NCBI RefSeq assembly: GCF_004769665.1
Contig: NZ_RQGG01000028.1
Coordinates: 62,001 to 126,000, forward strand
Direction of reading: 5' to 3'
Length of the DNA: 64,000 nucleotides
Origin: Leptospira kemamanensis
Lineage (GTDB): Bacteria > Spirochaetota > Leptospiria > Leptospirales > Leptospiraceae
In this document: positions 57,067 to 64,000 of the stretch, piece after piece
Position numbering within the stretch: the stretch's first letter is position 1
Layout: each line of letters begins with the position of its first letter
The notes under the pieces: generated by a model
Seen by the model: the letters and a program-made list of their open reading frames with translations, nothing else
Database searches by the model: none
What the model was told of the DNA's origin: nothing
Translations under genes and position numbers: made by a program

Positions 57067-57663
57067 TTAGAATTCTACTTTCGGAGCATTTTCGATTGTC
57101 TTTTGGTCTTCCACCGTAAAGGTAGCTTTCGCTTCATATCCAAATGCTTTTGCAGTCAATACCGCAGGGAATTGTCTGATGTACACATTAAATTCTTTTG
57201 TAGCAGTGATGAAACGTTTTCTTGCTACAGTGATTCTGTTTTCCGTTCCCTCTAATTGTGCCATCAGATCAGAAAAATGTTGGTCAGACTTTAATTGTGG
57301 GTAGTTTTCTTGGATCATGAGTAGTCTAGAGAGAGCGGACCCAAGTTGGCCTTGCGCTTGGTCAAATTGCTTTAAACTCTCAGGATTGTTGATGAGCTCA
57401 GGTGTTGCTTGGATGGAACCAATTTTGGCTCTTGCATCTGCAATTCCTTTCATGATGTCTTTTTCTTGGTTTGCAAAACCTTTCACAGCAGAAACCAAAT
57501 TGGGAACTAAGTCGGCTCTTCTTTTGTATTGGTTCAGGACTTCTGCCCAAGAGGCCGTTACTTCTTCATCCAATTCTTGGATACGGTTGTATCCACAATT
57601 GGTAAAAACTGTTGTCATAAGGGAAAATAGAATGATGGTTCGAAACAATTTTGTCATGCTCAT
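57067..57663 (-). CDS. lemA: LemA family protein
   Basis: A 198-residue protein with an N-terminal hydrophobic segment ending FTNC, so probably a lipoprotein or membrane-anchored. The LemA core is plain: YNRIQELDEEVTASWAEVLN, NQYKRRADLVPNLVSAVKGF and IQENYPQLKSDQHFSDLMAQ, then a LEGTENRITVARKRFITATKEFN-type segment (positions about 138-160). LemA proteins form four-helix bundles in the envelope; their function is not well established. A single gene with its own terminator, convergent with the MBOAT gene. Confidence 0.93.
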   Translation of the reverse strand: MSMTKLFRTIILFSLMTTVFTNCGYNRIQELDEEVTASWAEVLNQYKRRADLVPNLVSAVKGFANQEKDIMKGIADARAKIGSIQATPELINNPESLKQFDQAQGQLGSALSRLLMIQENYPQLKSDQHFSDLMAQLEGTENRITVARKRFITATKEFNVYIRQFPAVLTAKAFGYEAKATFTVEDQKTIENAPKVEF

Positions 57664-57711
57664 TATATACCTATCCTTTAGTCGGTCTGCAACACCATTT
57701 TGTTAAAAAAT

Positions 57712-58869
57712 TCAATACCGAAAGGGTTTTATTGCTTTTGACCAATCACTTTCTGTTTCCGAAAGATAGGATTCTAATTCGGAATCGGTATGTTTGCCAG
57801 TCAAATAGTCGAGTAAATACGAATCTCCCACAAGTAACTCAATAGCAGGACGATCTGAACGAAACTCATATACTCCCTGCAAATAGGCAAATTGATTGGG
57901 AAAAAGTTCTCCTAATTGTTTCAAAAAATACAAAACAAAATATAAAGAATGAAACTCTTTGGGTTTTGTGACCATAAGTTGGTATCCCTCACAAATCTCA
58001 TTAGCGTATTTATGGAAGGTTGGTAAAAACCGTAAGTTTCGTAATAAAAATTTCCCTTTTTGGTGAGTTGACATACGTTTGTCTAACTCCAATTTTTCTT
58101 TTCCCACAAGGAAGGGAGCACCAAAAGTTTCAAATGGTTTTGTGGTTCCCCTACCTTCCGAAAGATTTGTTCCTTCCAATAAACACATTCCTGGATACAC
58201 AAAACACGTGTTTTGTGTGGGGATATTTGGAGAAGGAGGAACCCATTGAAACGACGGAATTTGTTTTGGATGCATCACCCCGACAGGAACAACCACAACA
58301 TCTACATTCAATTGAAAGGTTTCATTATAATAAGAAAGAAGTCCACCAGGAGTGAGTCCATGCCGATGCAAAACAGTCTTCACGCCAACAAACGATTGAT
58401 AGGTTTCTTGTAAGGGACTACCTTCCACTTTGGTTCCAATGGGATTTGGCGAATCGATGACTAAAAATACGGGTGCTTTACCCGTTTCTTTTTTTAATTT
58501 TGAGAGTTCTTCCAGTATATAATAAGCAGTTGTTAAAAACGTGTAATAACGAGAACCAACATCTTTGATATCGATGATCACTAAATCGATGTTTTGGAAG
58601 GATTCCCTAGGTGGGACCAAACTACTTTCTTCTTTTCCATACAAATTTACGATTTGCATGTTCCCAAATAAATAGGACAATTCATCCCCACTCACTTGGT
58701 CTTGTAGCTCTGCAAACAAACCATGTTCAGGTAAAAATATGGTTTTTAAATCAAATATTTCGGAATAAATTTGGAAATGGTACTTGTTTTGATACCCAAA
58801 CGCACTTTGGTTGGTTAAAATGGCCGCCTGACAACCGCTTAATTTGTGAATGTTTTTTAAAAACTTCAT
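57712..58869 (-). CDS. namZ: NamZ-like exo-N-acetylmuramidase (DUF1343)
   Basis: A 385-residue DUF1343 protein; family members such as Bacillus NamZ cleave terminal N-acetylmuramic acid from peptidoglycan fragments. Segments include TIFLPEHGLFAELQDQVSGD, LVIIDIKDVGSRYYTFLTTA, FLVIDSPNPIGTKVEGSPLQ, VLHRHGLTPGGLLSYYN and FVYPGMCLLEGTNLSEGRGT. No signal peptide is visible, so it may act in the cytosol on recycled material. Its ATG overlaps the tyrA stop (ATGA at 58866-58869), so it is translated as part of the aromatic/segregation run. The symbol is by family and should be treated as such. Confidence 0.85.
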   Translation of the reverse strand: MKFLKNIHKLSGCQAAILTNQSAFGYQNKYHFQIYSEIFDLKTIFLPEHGLFAELQDQVSGDELSYLFGNMQIVNLYGKEESSLVPPRESFQNIDLVIIDIKDVGSRYYTFLTTAYYILEELSKLKKETGKAPVFLVIDSPNPIGTKVEGSPLQETYQSFVGVKTVLHRHGLTPGGLLSYYNETFQLNVDVVVVPVGVMHPKQIPSFQWVPPSPNIPTQNTCFVYPGMCLLEGTNLSEGRGTTKPFETFGAPFLVGKEKLELDKRMSTHQKGKFLLRNLRFLPTFHKYANEICEGYQLMVTKPKEFHSLYFVLYFLKQLGELFPNQFAYLQGVYEFRSDRPAIELLVGDSYLLDYLTGKHTDSELESYLSETESDWSKAIKPFRY

Positions 58870-59759
58870 TTTGTTTTTTGAATGGTTTCTTTTTGTTTGA
58901 GAGCTAAGTCCCAAATCGAATGGATTTTGGAATCATCCAATTCCGAATTTCCATCAAGTAAATTACGAAACTCTGTGAGTTGTTTGATAAACTCATCAAT
59001 GGAATTCTGTAAAAAATACTGATTTTCTTTAAAAATGGAAGTCCACATTTCTGCATTGGAACCCGCAATTCTTGACATATCCCGAAAACCACCACCTGTG
59101 ATGGGTTTTGCGATCGAAGATACTTGTTCCATTGTGGTTTTGTTGTTTCCTGCAACATTCACAAGAATTGTGGAAACTACATGTGGTAAATGGGAAACAT
59201 ATGCCAAAGTTTCATCATGACTTTTAGCATCCATATTGATCGTCCAAGAACCAATGTTTTCCCAAAACTGTTTTACCAATTCCAATGTTTTTTCAGATCC
59301 CCGTTTCGGTTTGGTTAGGATACAAAGTTTGTCTTGGTATAAATTGGGAATGGAGGCTTCTGGTCCCGCTTGTTCGGAGCCACAAATCGGATGAGTGGAG
59401 ATATAATTGTGTTCTTTATCTCCAAAGTGAAGATCGACAGCATCGATGATGGTTTGTTTGGTGGAACCCAAATCAATAAAAATTGTTTCTCCTGATTTAG
59501 GCAAACTAGGAATGATTTCAAGTAACGATGCAACAGGTGTACTAAATACAACAAAATCATACCCATTCCAATTGACGTTCTTTGTTTCTGCTAGGGTATA
59601 CACCAAATCGGCTAATTTCTTTTTCTGAATGGACTCTTTACTTTTTTCAGAACGAACCACAGCTATGATTTCTGCTTTAGGATCCAATTCTCGAATGGCA
59701 AGAGATAAGGAACCACCCATAAGGCCCATACCATAAATCAATACTCGGTTTAGTTTCAT
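58866..59759 (-). CDS. tyrA: Prephenate dehydrogenase
   Basis: A 297-residue TyrA that oxidatively decarboxylates prephenate to 4-hydroxyphenylpyruvate using NAD(P), in tyrosine synthesis. The NAD-binding motif is VLIYGMGLMGGSLSLAIREL, followed by DFVVFSTPVASLLEIIPSLP. The catalytic region is YISTHPICGSEQAGPEASIP, and the helical dimerisation domain includes AYVSHLPHVVSTILVNVAGN. There is no fused chorismate mutase; that is on pheA next door. It overlaps both neighbours by four bases. Confidence 0.95.
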   Translation of the reverse strand: MKLNRVLIYGMGLMGGSLSLAIRELDPKAEIIAVVRSEKSKESIQKKKLADLVYTLAETKNVNWNGYDFVVFSTPVASLLEIIPSLPKSGETIFIDLGSTKQTIIDAVDLHFGDKEHNYISTHPICGSEQAGPEASIPNLYQDKLCILTKPKRGSEKTLELVKQFWENIGSWTINMDAKSHDETLAYVSHLPHVVSTILVNVAGNNKTTMEQVSSIAKPITGGGFRDMSRIAGSNAEMWTSIFKENQYFLQNSIDEFIKQLTEFRNLLDGNSELDDSKIHSIWDLALKQKETIQKTK

Positions 59760-60847
59760 GTGAGAAATGAACCCGCAGTGGGGTAAGAACCTAGGAGTTT
59801 AAATACAGTGCATTGTGATTTTACCGTTTCTAACAAACTTTTGATTTTCGGATCTGCTTTGTGTCCAATAAAATCGATGAAAAAATGGTATTCCCATAAG
59901 TTTCGTTTGAGTGGCCTCGATTCAATTTTGGTGAGATTGACCGAAGCATCATGAAATGTTTTCAAAATTTGAAATAAGGAACCTGTTTGGTTGGGAATCG
60001 AAAATACAATCGAAGTTTTATCTTCTTTGGTTTGAGGTGATTCTGTTTTTCCAATCACTAAAAACCGAGTGGTATTCCCCGAATAATCTTCAATTCCTTC
60101 GGCAATCACACTCAAATTGTAAATTTCTCCTGCAATTTTCGAAGCAATCGCAAGACCATCTTTTCGTTCTGATACTAATTTTGCGGCCATTGCAGTGGAA
60201 GATGTATCTACCACTTCCGCATTAGGCAAGTTAGCTGAAATCCAATTGCGACATTGTTCGTTCCCAATCCGAATTCCATATATGCGTTTCACAGATGCTA
60301 AATCAGTTTCAAATCCAAGTAAGGAAAAAGAAATTCTTTGGTAGAGTTCTGAATACACAACAAGATCTGTTTCGAGAAACATATCCAAGGTAGAACTCAC
60401 CTGCCCTTCTGTTGAATTTTCAACAGGCACCACTCCATAATCCAATTTTTCCTCTTCCACCATTCGAAATACATCAGGAATAGAGGTTTGAGGAACTGCT
60501 TCAATGGAGGTTCCAAATTTGGAACGGAGGGCCGAATGAGAAAAACTTCCTTCGGGACCTAAAAATCCAATCTTTAACGGGTGTTCTAAGGCGATTGTTC
60601 CAGACATCATCTCCCGGTAAATGGCGCGGATCACAGATGCAGGGAGTGGACCTTTTGAGAGTTGTGTTACTTTTTCATACACATCTTTTTCGCGGTCTGG
60701 TCGGTAAATGGGTCCACCAGATTCCTTTTTCACACGACCGATTTCCTGAGCAAAACCAGCTCGTTTTTGGATGAGGTTAATGATTTCTGTATCAAGTGAG
60801 TCAATTCCAGAACGGAGTTTTTTTAATTCTTCTTCTGCGTTACTCAT
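59756..60847 (-). CDS. pheA: Bifunctional chorismate mutase/prephenate dehydratase
   Basis: A 363-residue P-protein for phenylalanine synthesis. Residues 1-85 form an AroQ mutase helix bundle (LKKLRSGIDSLDTEIINLIQ, GGPIYRPDREKDVYEKVTQL). Residues ~93-270 are the dehydratase (IGFLGPEGSFSHSALRSKFG, GVVPVENSTEGQVSSTLDM, EDYSGNTTRFLVIGK with the Thr-Arg-Phe catalytic site). The C-terminal ACT domain has NLTKIESRPLKRNLWEYHFF with the ESRP motif for phenylalanine feedback. It overlaps scpB by eight bases and tyrA by four. Confidence 0.97.
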   Translation of the reverse strand: MSNAEEELKKLRSGIDSLDTEIINLIQKRAGFAQEIGRVKKESGGPIYRPDREKDVYEKVTQLSKGPLPASVIRAIYREMMSGTIALEHPLKIGFLGPEGSFSHSALRSKFGTSIEAVPQTSIPDVFRMVEEEKLDYGVVPVENSTEGQVSSTLDMFLETDLVVYSELYQRISFSLLGFETDLASVKRIYGIRIGNEQCRNWISANLPNAEVVDTSSTAMAAKLVSERKDGLAIASKIAGEIYNLSVIAEGIEDYSGNTTRFLVIGKTESPQTKEDKTSIVFSIPNQTGSLFQILKTFHDASVNLTKIESRPLKRNLWEYHFFIDFIGHKADPKIKSLLETVKSQCTVFKLLGSYPTAGSFLT

Positions 60848-61478
60848 TCGTTTTCTCTTCTTTTAATTCTTCCGGAAGGGAATCCAAATCAAAGTCTGGA
60901 TTCATTTCTGTTTCTTCAGTTACAATGATAGACTCAGGAGTAAAATCTTCAAATTTGAGTTCTTTCACTTCCACTGGCGTTGGAAGGTCTGTCAGTTTAC
61001 TGAGTCCGAAATGTAATAAAAATTCATTTGTGGTTCCGTATAAGGTTGGCCTTCCTGGAACTTCTTTTTGGCCCACTGCTTTCACCAATTTTTTGGACAT
61101 GAGGCTTGCCACCATGGCTCTTGAGGAAACACCACGTATCTCATCTAACTCAGTCAAGGTGATAGGTTGTTTATAAGCAATAATCGCGAGTGTGTCTAGG
61201 GTTCCCCTGGAAAGAGTTTCCCTTTTTTTATCTTTAAAAATATGAGATAGGATTTCGCTATATTTTTGATTGGTGATGAATTGGTAACCACCCGCGATTT
61301 CTCGGAGTAAAAAACCACCTTCTCGTTCTTGGTAGTCCAATATCAATTCATCTAAAAGTTCTCTTGCTTCTGTTTTTTCAATTCCACAAGACTTTGCCAA
61401 AGCAGATAATTTGATTGGATCTGAAGATAAAAAGAGAAGTGCCTCAAGAAGGCCCTTTGTATAGTTTCTTTCTTCCAA
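60840..61478 (-). CDS. scpB: Segregation and condensation protein B
   Basis: A 212-residue ScpB, part of the SMC-ScpA-ScpB condensin that organises and segregates the chromosome. Winged-helix segments are TKGLLEALLFLSSDPIKLSA, SRGTLDTLAIIAYKQPITLT and ELDEIRGVSSRAMVASLMSK, with PGRPTLYGTTNEFLLHFGL as the family's signature end. The C-terminal tail is acidic. The start is a TTG at 61478 (no ATG upstream), seven bases from the scpA stop, so coupling to scpA is likely. Confidence 0.95.
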   Translation of the reverse strand: MEERNYTKGLLEALLFLSSDPIKLSALAKSCGIEKTEARELLDELILDYQEREGGFLLREIAGGYQFITNQKYSEILSHIFKDKKRETLSRGTLDTLAIIAYKQPITLTELDEIRGVSSRAMVASLMSKKLVKAVGQKEVPGRPTLYGTTNEFLLHFGLSKLTDLPTPVEVKELKFEDFTPESIIVTEETEMNPDFDLDSLPEELKEEKTNE

Positions 61479-61484
61479 ATTGAT

Positions 61485-62228
61485 CTAAACCTTGACTATT
61501 TTGATTTCTCCGAAAACTGCGTGTTGGATCACTCGGCAAACTCGGATTTTAACAACTTCTAATACAGCAAGGAAGGCTGCGACGATTTCTTTTTTTTCTG
61601 GTTTGTCATTTTCAAACAAATCCATAAAATGAATTTCACCGCGTTTTTCGATCAAATCTTGTAAGTATGCCATTTTGTCTTCGACTGAAAACTGGCTAAC
61701 ACCCTCATAAATCGGGACAAGTTCCTCGGCTTCATTGGAACTTTCCTGTTCCAAAATGGAATTGAAGGCAGAAATTAAGTCCACAAGGCTCACATCTAAC
61801 CAAACCTCGGTTTCATCCAAAACTTGGTTTGTTTCCCTCGTAAACATACCCGCGGTCAATCGGTCCAGTTCCGCTAAACGTTGGCCTGCCATTTGGAATT
61901 TTTTGTGTTCCAAAAGTTTGTCCACAAGTTCTTTGGGGAGAGGTGGATCATAATCCTCTTCTTCGAAACCTGGGTCTGGAAGAAGGGCTTTTGATTTTAA
62001 ATAGACCAAATGAGATGCCATCACAGCAAACTCGGAAGTCAGTTCAATGGATAAGGATTGACTCGTTCTCAAAAATTGAATGAAATCAGATGTGATACGC
62101 GAAAGGGAGACTTCAAAAATATCCACCTTATAACTATCAATCAGAGACCATAAAACCGTTAAAGGTCCTTCAGTTAGTCCTCCGTCCTGGTTTTGCCACC
62201 GGACGATAAACTCCGGGGTTTGGGACAC
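61485..62228 (-). CDS. scpA: Segregation and condensation protein A
   Basis: A 247-residue ScpA kleisin that bridges SMC heads with ScpB. The N-terminal helices read GPLTVLWSLIDSYKVDIFEV and FAVMASHLVYLKSKALLPDP, the acidic middle is EEEDYDPPLPKELVDKLLEH, and the C-terminal winged helix reads IHFMDLFENDKPEKKEIVAA, FLAVLEVVKIRVC. Length is typical. It lies between cheY and scpB, 3 bp after the cheY stop. Confidence 0.94.
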   Translation of the reverse strand: MSQTPEFIVRWQNQDGGLTEGPLTVLWSLIDSYKVDIFEVSLSRITSDFIQFLRTSQSLSIELTSEFAVMASHLVYLKSKALLPDPGFEEEDYDPPLPKELVDKLLEHKKFQMAGQRLAELDRLTAGMFTRETNQVLDETEVWLDVSLVDLISAFNSILEQESSNEAEELVPIYEGVSQFSVEDKMAYLQDLIEKRGEIHFMDLFENDKPEKKEIVAAFLAVLEVVKIRVCRVIQHAVFGEIKIVKV

Positions 62229-62231
62229 GAC

Positions 62232-62594
62232 TTATAAACCTAATGCTTTAGCAGCTGCTTGTTGCAATCTTTCTGGTGGGAAAGGTTTTACAACGAAATC
62301 CTTAACACCCATTTTGATTGCTTTTGCTAAAAGGTCTTCTTGTCCAAGTGCTGTCACCATGATGATTTTAGCAGAAGCATCAAATTTGATAATTTCCTTT
62401 GTTGCTTCGATACCATCTTTTTCACGCATCGTGATGTCCATAGTGACCAAGTCTGGTTTGAGGTTTTTGTATTGTTCTACCGCAATATTACCATTCTCTG
62501 CTTCACCAACGATTTCGTGACCTGCTCCAACTAACGCATCTTTAACGAGCGTTCTCATGAATTTTGCATCATCTACAACCAAAATTCTTGCCAT
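62232..62594 (-). CDS. cheY: Chemotaxis response regulator CheY
   Basis: A 120-residue single receiver domain. Asp8 and Asp9 bind magnesium, Asp53 in LVTMDITMREKDGIEATK accepts phosphate, and the Lys of VKDFVVKPFPPERL completes the active site. The residue after the acceptor loop is Arg (M-R-E), where most CheY proteins have Pro. It should carry the signal from CheA to the flagellar switch. Two bases separate it from the cheB stop upstream; no output domain is present. Confidence 0.93.
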   Translation of the reverse strand: MARILVVDDAKFMRTLVKDALVGAGHEIVGEAENGNIAVEQYKNLKPDLVTMDITMREKDGIEATKEIIKFDASAKIIMVTALGQEDLLAKAIKMGVKDFVVKPFPPERLQQAAAKALGL

Positions 62595-62595
62595 G

Positions 62596-63663
62596 TTAAT
62601 TCCCTCTCGACTTTAATAATTCAATCATTTTTGGTACTAATTCTTCCACTGGGAGAACAAAATCAATTCCCCCAAGTTCCACAGCCACACGATTCATCCC
62701 ATACACAACTGAAGTAGCTTCATTTTGTGCCAAGGTAATTCCACCTTTCGTGTGTATGTTGGTGATGGCTTGTGATCCGTCTTTTCCCATACCTGTCATG
62801 ATCATGGATAAAAGATGGTCTGCTCCATACGATTCCACCAAACTATCAAACAATACTTCAATGGATGGCCTGTGACCATTCACTTGTTCTGAGTGAGTGA
62901 GTTCAATGAAACGATCTTTTCCTTTTGAAACTACCTTCATTTGGTAGTCACCAGGGGCAATGTATGCTGTACCAACTTGCACCAAATCTCCCTGTTCTGC
63001 TTCTTTCACATGTATTTTAGACAAAGAATTCAGTCTGTCAGCAAAAGCCTTTGTGAACCCTGCTGGCATATGTTGCACAACAAAAATCGGCTTCGGAAAA
63101 TCAGCTGGAATCCCTGCAAAAACGGTTTGTAACGCTTTTGGCCCTCCCGTGGAAGTGCCAATACCGATAGCATCTACTTGGATCGGTTTTTGAAAACTTT
63201 TATTTGTTTGGCGTTCAACGCGTTCCGGACGCAATTGGGGTTCGGGACTGATTTGTTTGGAATCAGAAAACCCTTTGATTTTCGCAGATAAAATGGCTGC
63301 GATATCTTCTGGTGAAAACTGGTTCCCACTGGAAGGTTTCGGAATGAAGTCTACGGCACCGAGTTCAAGAGCCTTAAATGTAGCATCTGCCCCATGTTGT
63401 GTTAACACCGACAACATGATCACATGGCTTGGAAGTTTCTTTTTTTTGATTTCCGCAAGAGCCGTAAGACCATCCATGATCGGCATCTCGATGTCCAAAA
63501 CGATAAAATCGGGTTTTAGTTTTTCTGCTAAATCAATACAATCCATTCCTGTTTTGCCAGTAGCAATCACAGAAATTTCCTCTTTTTTGGTGAGGGCATC
63601 ACTTAATATATTTCTCACAAGCAGTGAGTCATCAATGATCACAACAGTCGGTTTTTTGTTCAT
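62596..63663 (-). CDS. cheB: Chemotaxis protein-glutamate methylesterase CheB
   Basis: A 355-residue enzyme with an N-terminal receiver (Asp11/Asp12, Asp57 in FIVLDIEMPIMDG, Lys in FIPKPSSG) and a C-terminal esterase. The Ser nucleophile is in AIGIGTSTGGPKALQTVF, the His in FVVQHMPAGFTKAFADRL, and the Asp in IMTGMGKDGSQAI. It removes methyl groups from chemoreceptors for adaptation and may deamidate them. Its start overlaps the stop of the CheC/CheX-like gene by four bases. Confidence 0.96.
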   Translation of the reverse strand: MNKKPTVVIIDDSLLVRNILSDALTKKEEISVIATGKTGMDCIDLAEKLKPDFIVLDIEMPIMDGLTALAEIKKKKLPSHVIMLSVLTQHGADATFKALELGAVDFIPKPSSGNQFSPEDIAAILSAKIKGFSDSKQISPEPQLRPERVERQTNKSFQKPIQVDAIGIGTSTGGPKALQTVFAGIPADFPKPIFVVQHMPAGFTKAFADRLNSLSKIHVKEAEQGDLVQVGTAYIAPGDYQMKVVSKGKDRFIELTHSEQVNGHRPSIEVLFDSLVESYGADHLLSMIMTGMGKDGSQAITNIHTKGGITLAQNEATSVVYGMNRVAVELGGIDFVLPVEELVPKMIELLKSRGN

Positions 63664-64000
63664 GATTTATGAATCAACTCAACTAACTCATCAAAGTCTG
63701 GTAAAAATACTAAAACACCAATTAGGTTACTACCTTGGTGATTGAATTCAGTATGCATGGACAAAAATTTAGTTCGTTCTGGTTTCACGATGTCCACCAC
63801 TTCCATAAAACTTCCTGTAATCATTTCTGGAACAGAAGGTAAAATTTCTTTTTTTAGTTTATTGGAAAGTGAGTTCATCACACTGGAACAAACAATATTT
63901 GAAATTTCAGATAATACGGACATCATATCATCAGACAATTTATGATTACTTCCTTCCGCATACTTTGCATCTTCGGAACCAAGAAGTTCTTTTGCGATTT
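63660..64000 (-). CDS. CheC/CheX-family chemotaxis protein, C-terminal part (runs off window)
   Basis: The frame is open to the window edge, so only the C-terminal ~110 residues are seen, without the start. They include LSDDMMSVLSEISNIVCSSV, MNSLSNKLKKEILPSVPEMI and the strand-rich GSNLIGVLVFLPDFDELVEL. The LSEISNI helix followed by a conserved SN is the CheC/CheX/FliY active-helix pattern, so it should be a CheY-P phosphatase or a close relative. It overlaps cheB by four bases and starts the che-scp-aromatic run. CheC and CheX cannot be separated with half the protein. Confidence 0.75.
   Translation of the reverse strand, partial: IAKELLGSEDAKYAEGSNHKLSDDMMSVLSEISNIVCSSVMNSLSNKLKKEILPSVPEMITGSFMEVVDIVKPERTKFLSMHTEFNHQGSNLIGVLVFLPDFDELVELIHKS

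Overview
The window is chromosomal DNA of low-to-moderate GC from a spirochaete, most probably a saprophytic Leptospira of the L. biflexa type. This rests on gene content and was not confirmed by any search. Spirochaete markers are two FlaA flagellar-sheath proteins, a P83/100-family protein, a roughly 920-residue GreA-domain protein of the type also known in Borrelia and Treponema, and a lipoprotein resembling Leptospira LruA/LipL71. There is no sign of a prophage, insertion sequence or CRISPR array. Genes are dense, and both co-directional (ATGA) and convergent neighbours often overlap by a few bases.

Layout. 0-5.4 kb: the 5' part of an LruA-like lipoprotein gene, a frameshifted STAS anti-anti-sigma gene, tgt, a fur-family regulator, an LptE-like lipoprotein and an M23 peptidase. 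5.4-10.4 kb: the giant GreA-domain protein, then a PUR-like small protein with flaA2 and flaA1 behind a good candidate FliA (sigma-28) promoter. 10.5-16 kb: a cyclic-nucleotide-binding protein, a LuxR-type response regulator facing a large 7TMR-DISM hybrid histidine kinase, and a HerA-like ATPase. 16-18 kb: groES-groEL behind two CIRCE operators. 18.2-21.8 kb: a release-factor-like GGQ protein and an operon of a free-standing lipoyl domain, a metallophosphoesterase, an Mrp Fe-S carrier ATPase and a UVR-motif protein. 21.8-29.5 kb: a GHKL-like protein with fused pabBC, then xerD-rsbW-like-hslV-hslU on the other strand, and trxB.

29.5-39 kb: a peptidase-MA-like protein without its zinc motif, ilvB-ilvN, a TPR protein, an MFS transporter, a hairpin repeat array, the P83/100 protein and serC. 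39-50 kb is the least familiar part: rpiB overlapped by a LamG/fibronectin-like exported protein, an envelope operon (large membrane protein, TPR protein, RHH protein, degenerate PIN-like protein), an alkaline-phosphatase-superfamily enzyme and a fibronectin/TPR pair. 49.6-57 kb: a methyltransferase, a beta-rich exported protein, a short SF1 helicase, tRNA-Val(GAC), a polytopic membrane protein and a two-SGNH plus MBOAT acyl-transfer cassette. 57-64 kb, all minus strand: LemA, then one tightly packed run reading cheC/cheX-like, cheB, cheY, scpA, scpB, pheA, tyrA and a NamZ-like muramidase.

Functional themes are motility and chemotaxis (flaA1/A2, cheB, cheY, cheC/X), protein quality control (GroESL, HslUV), amino-acid and folate precursor synthesis (ilvBN, serC, pheA, tyrA, pabBC), envelope assembly and modification (LptE-like, M23, NamZ, MBOAT/SGNH), and partner-switching or GHKL regulation (STAS, RsbW-like, GHKL-like). 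No single locus is clearly a wholly new system. The best candidates for undescribed biology are the RHH/degenerate-PIN pair embedded in an envelope operon, the lipoyl-phosphoesterase-Mrp-UVR operon, and the 34-36 bp hairpin repeat array.
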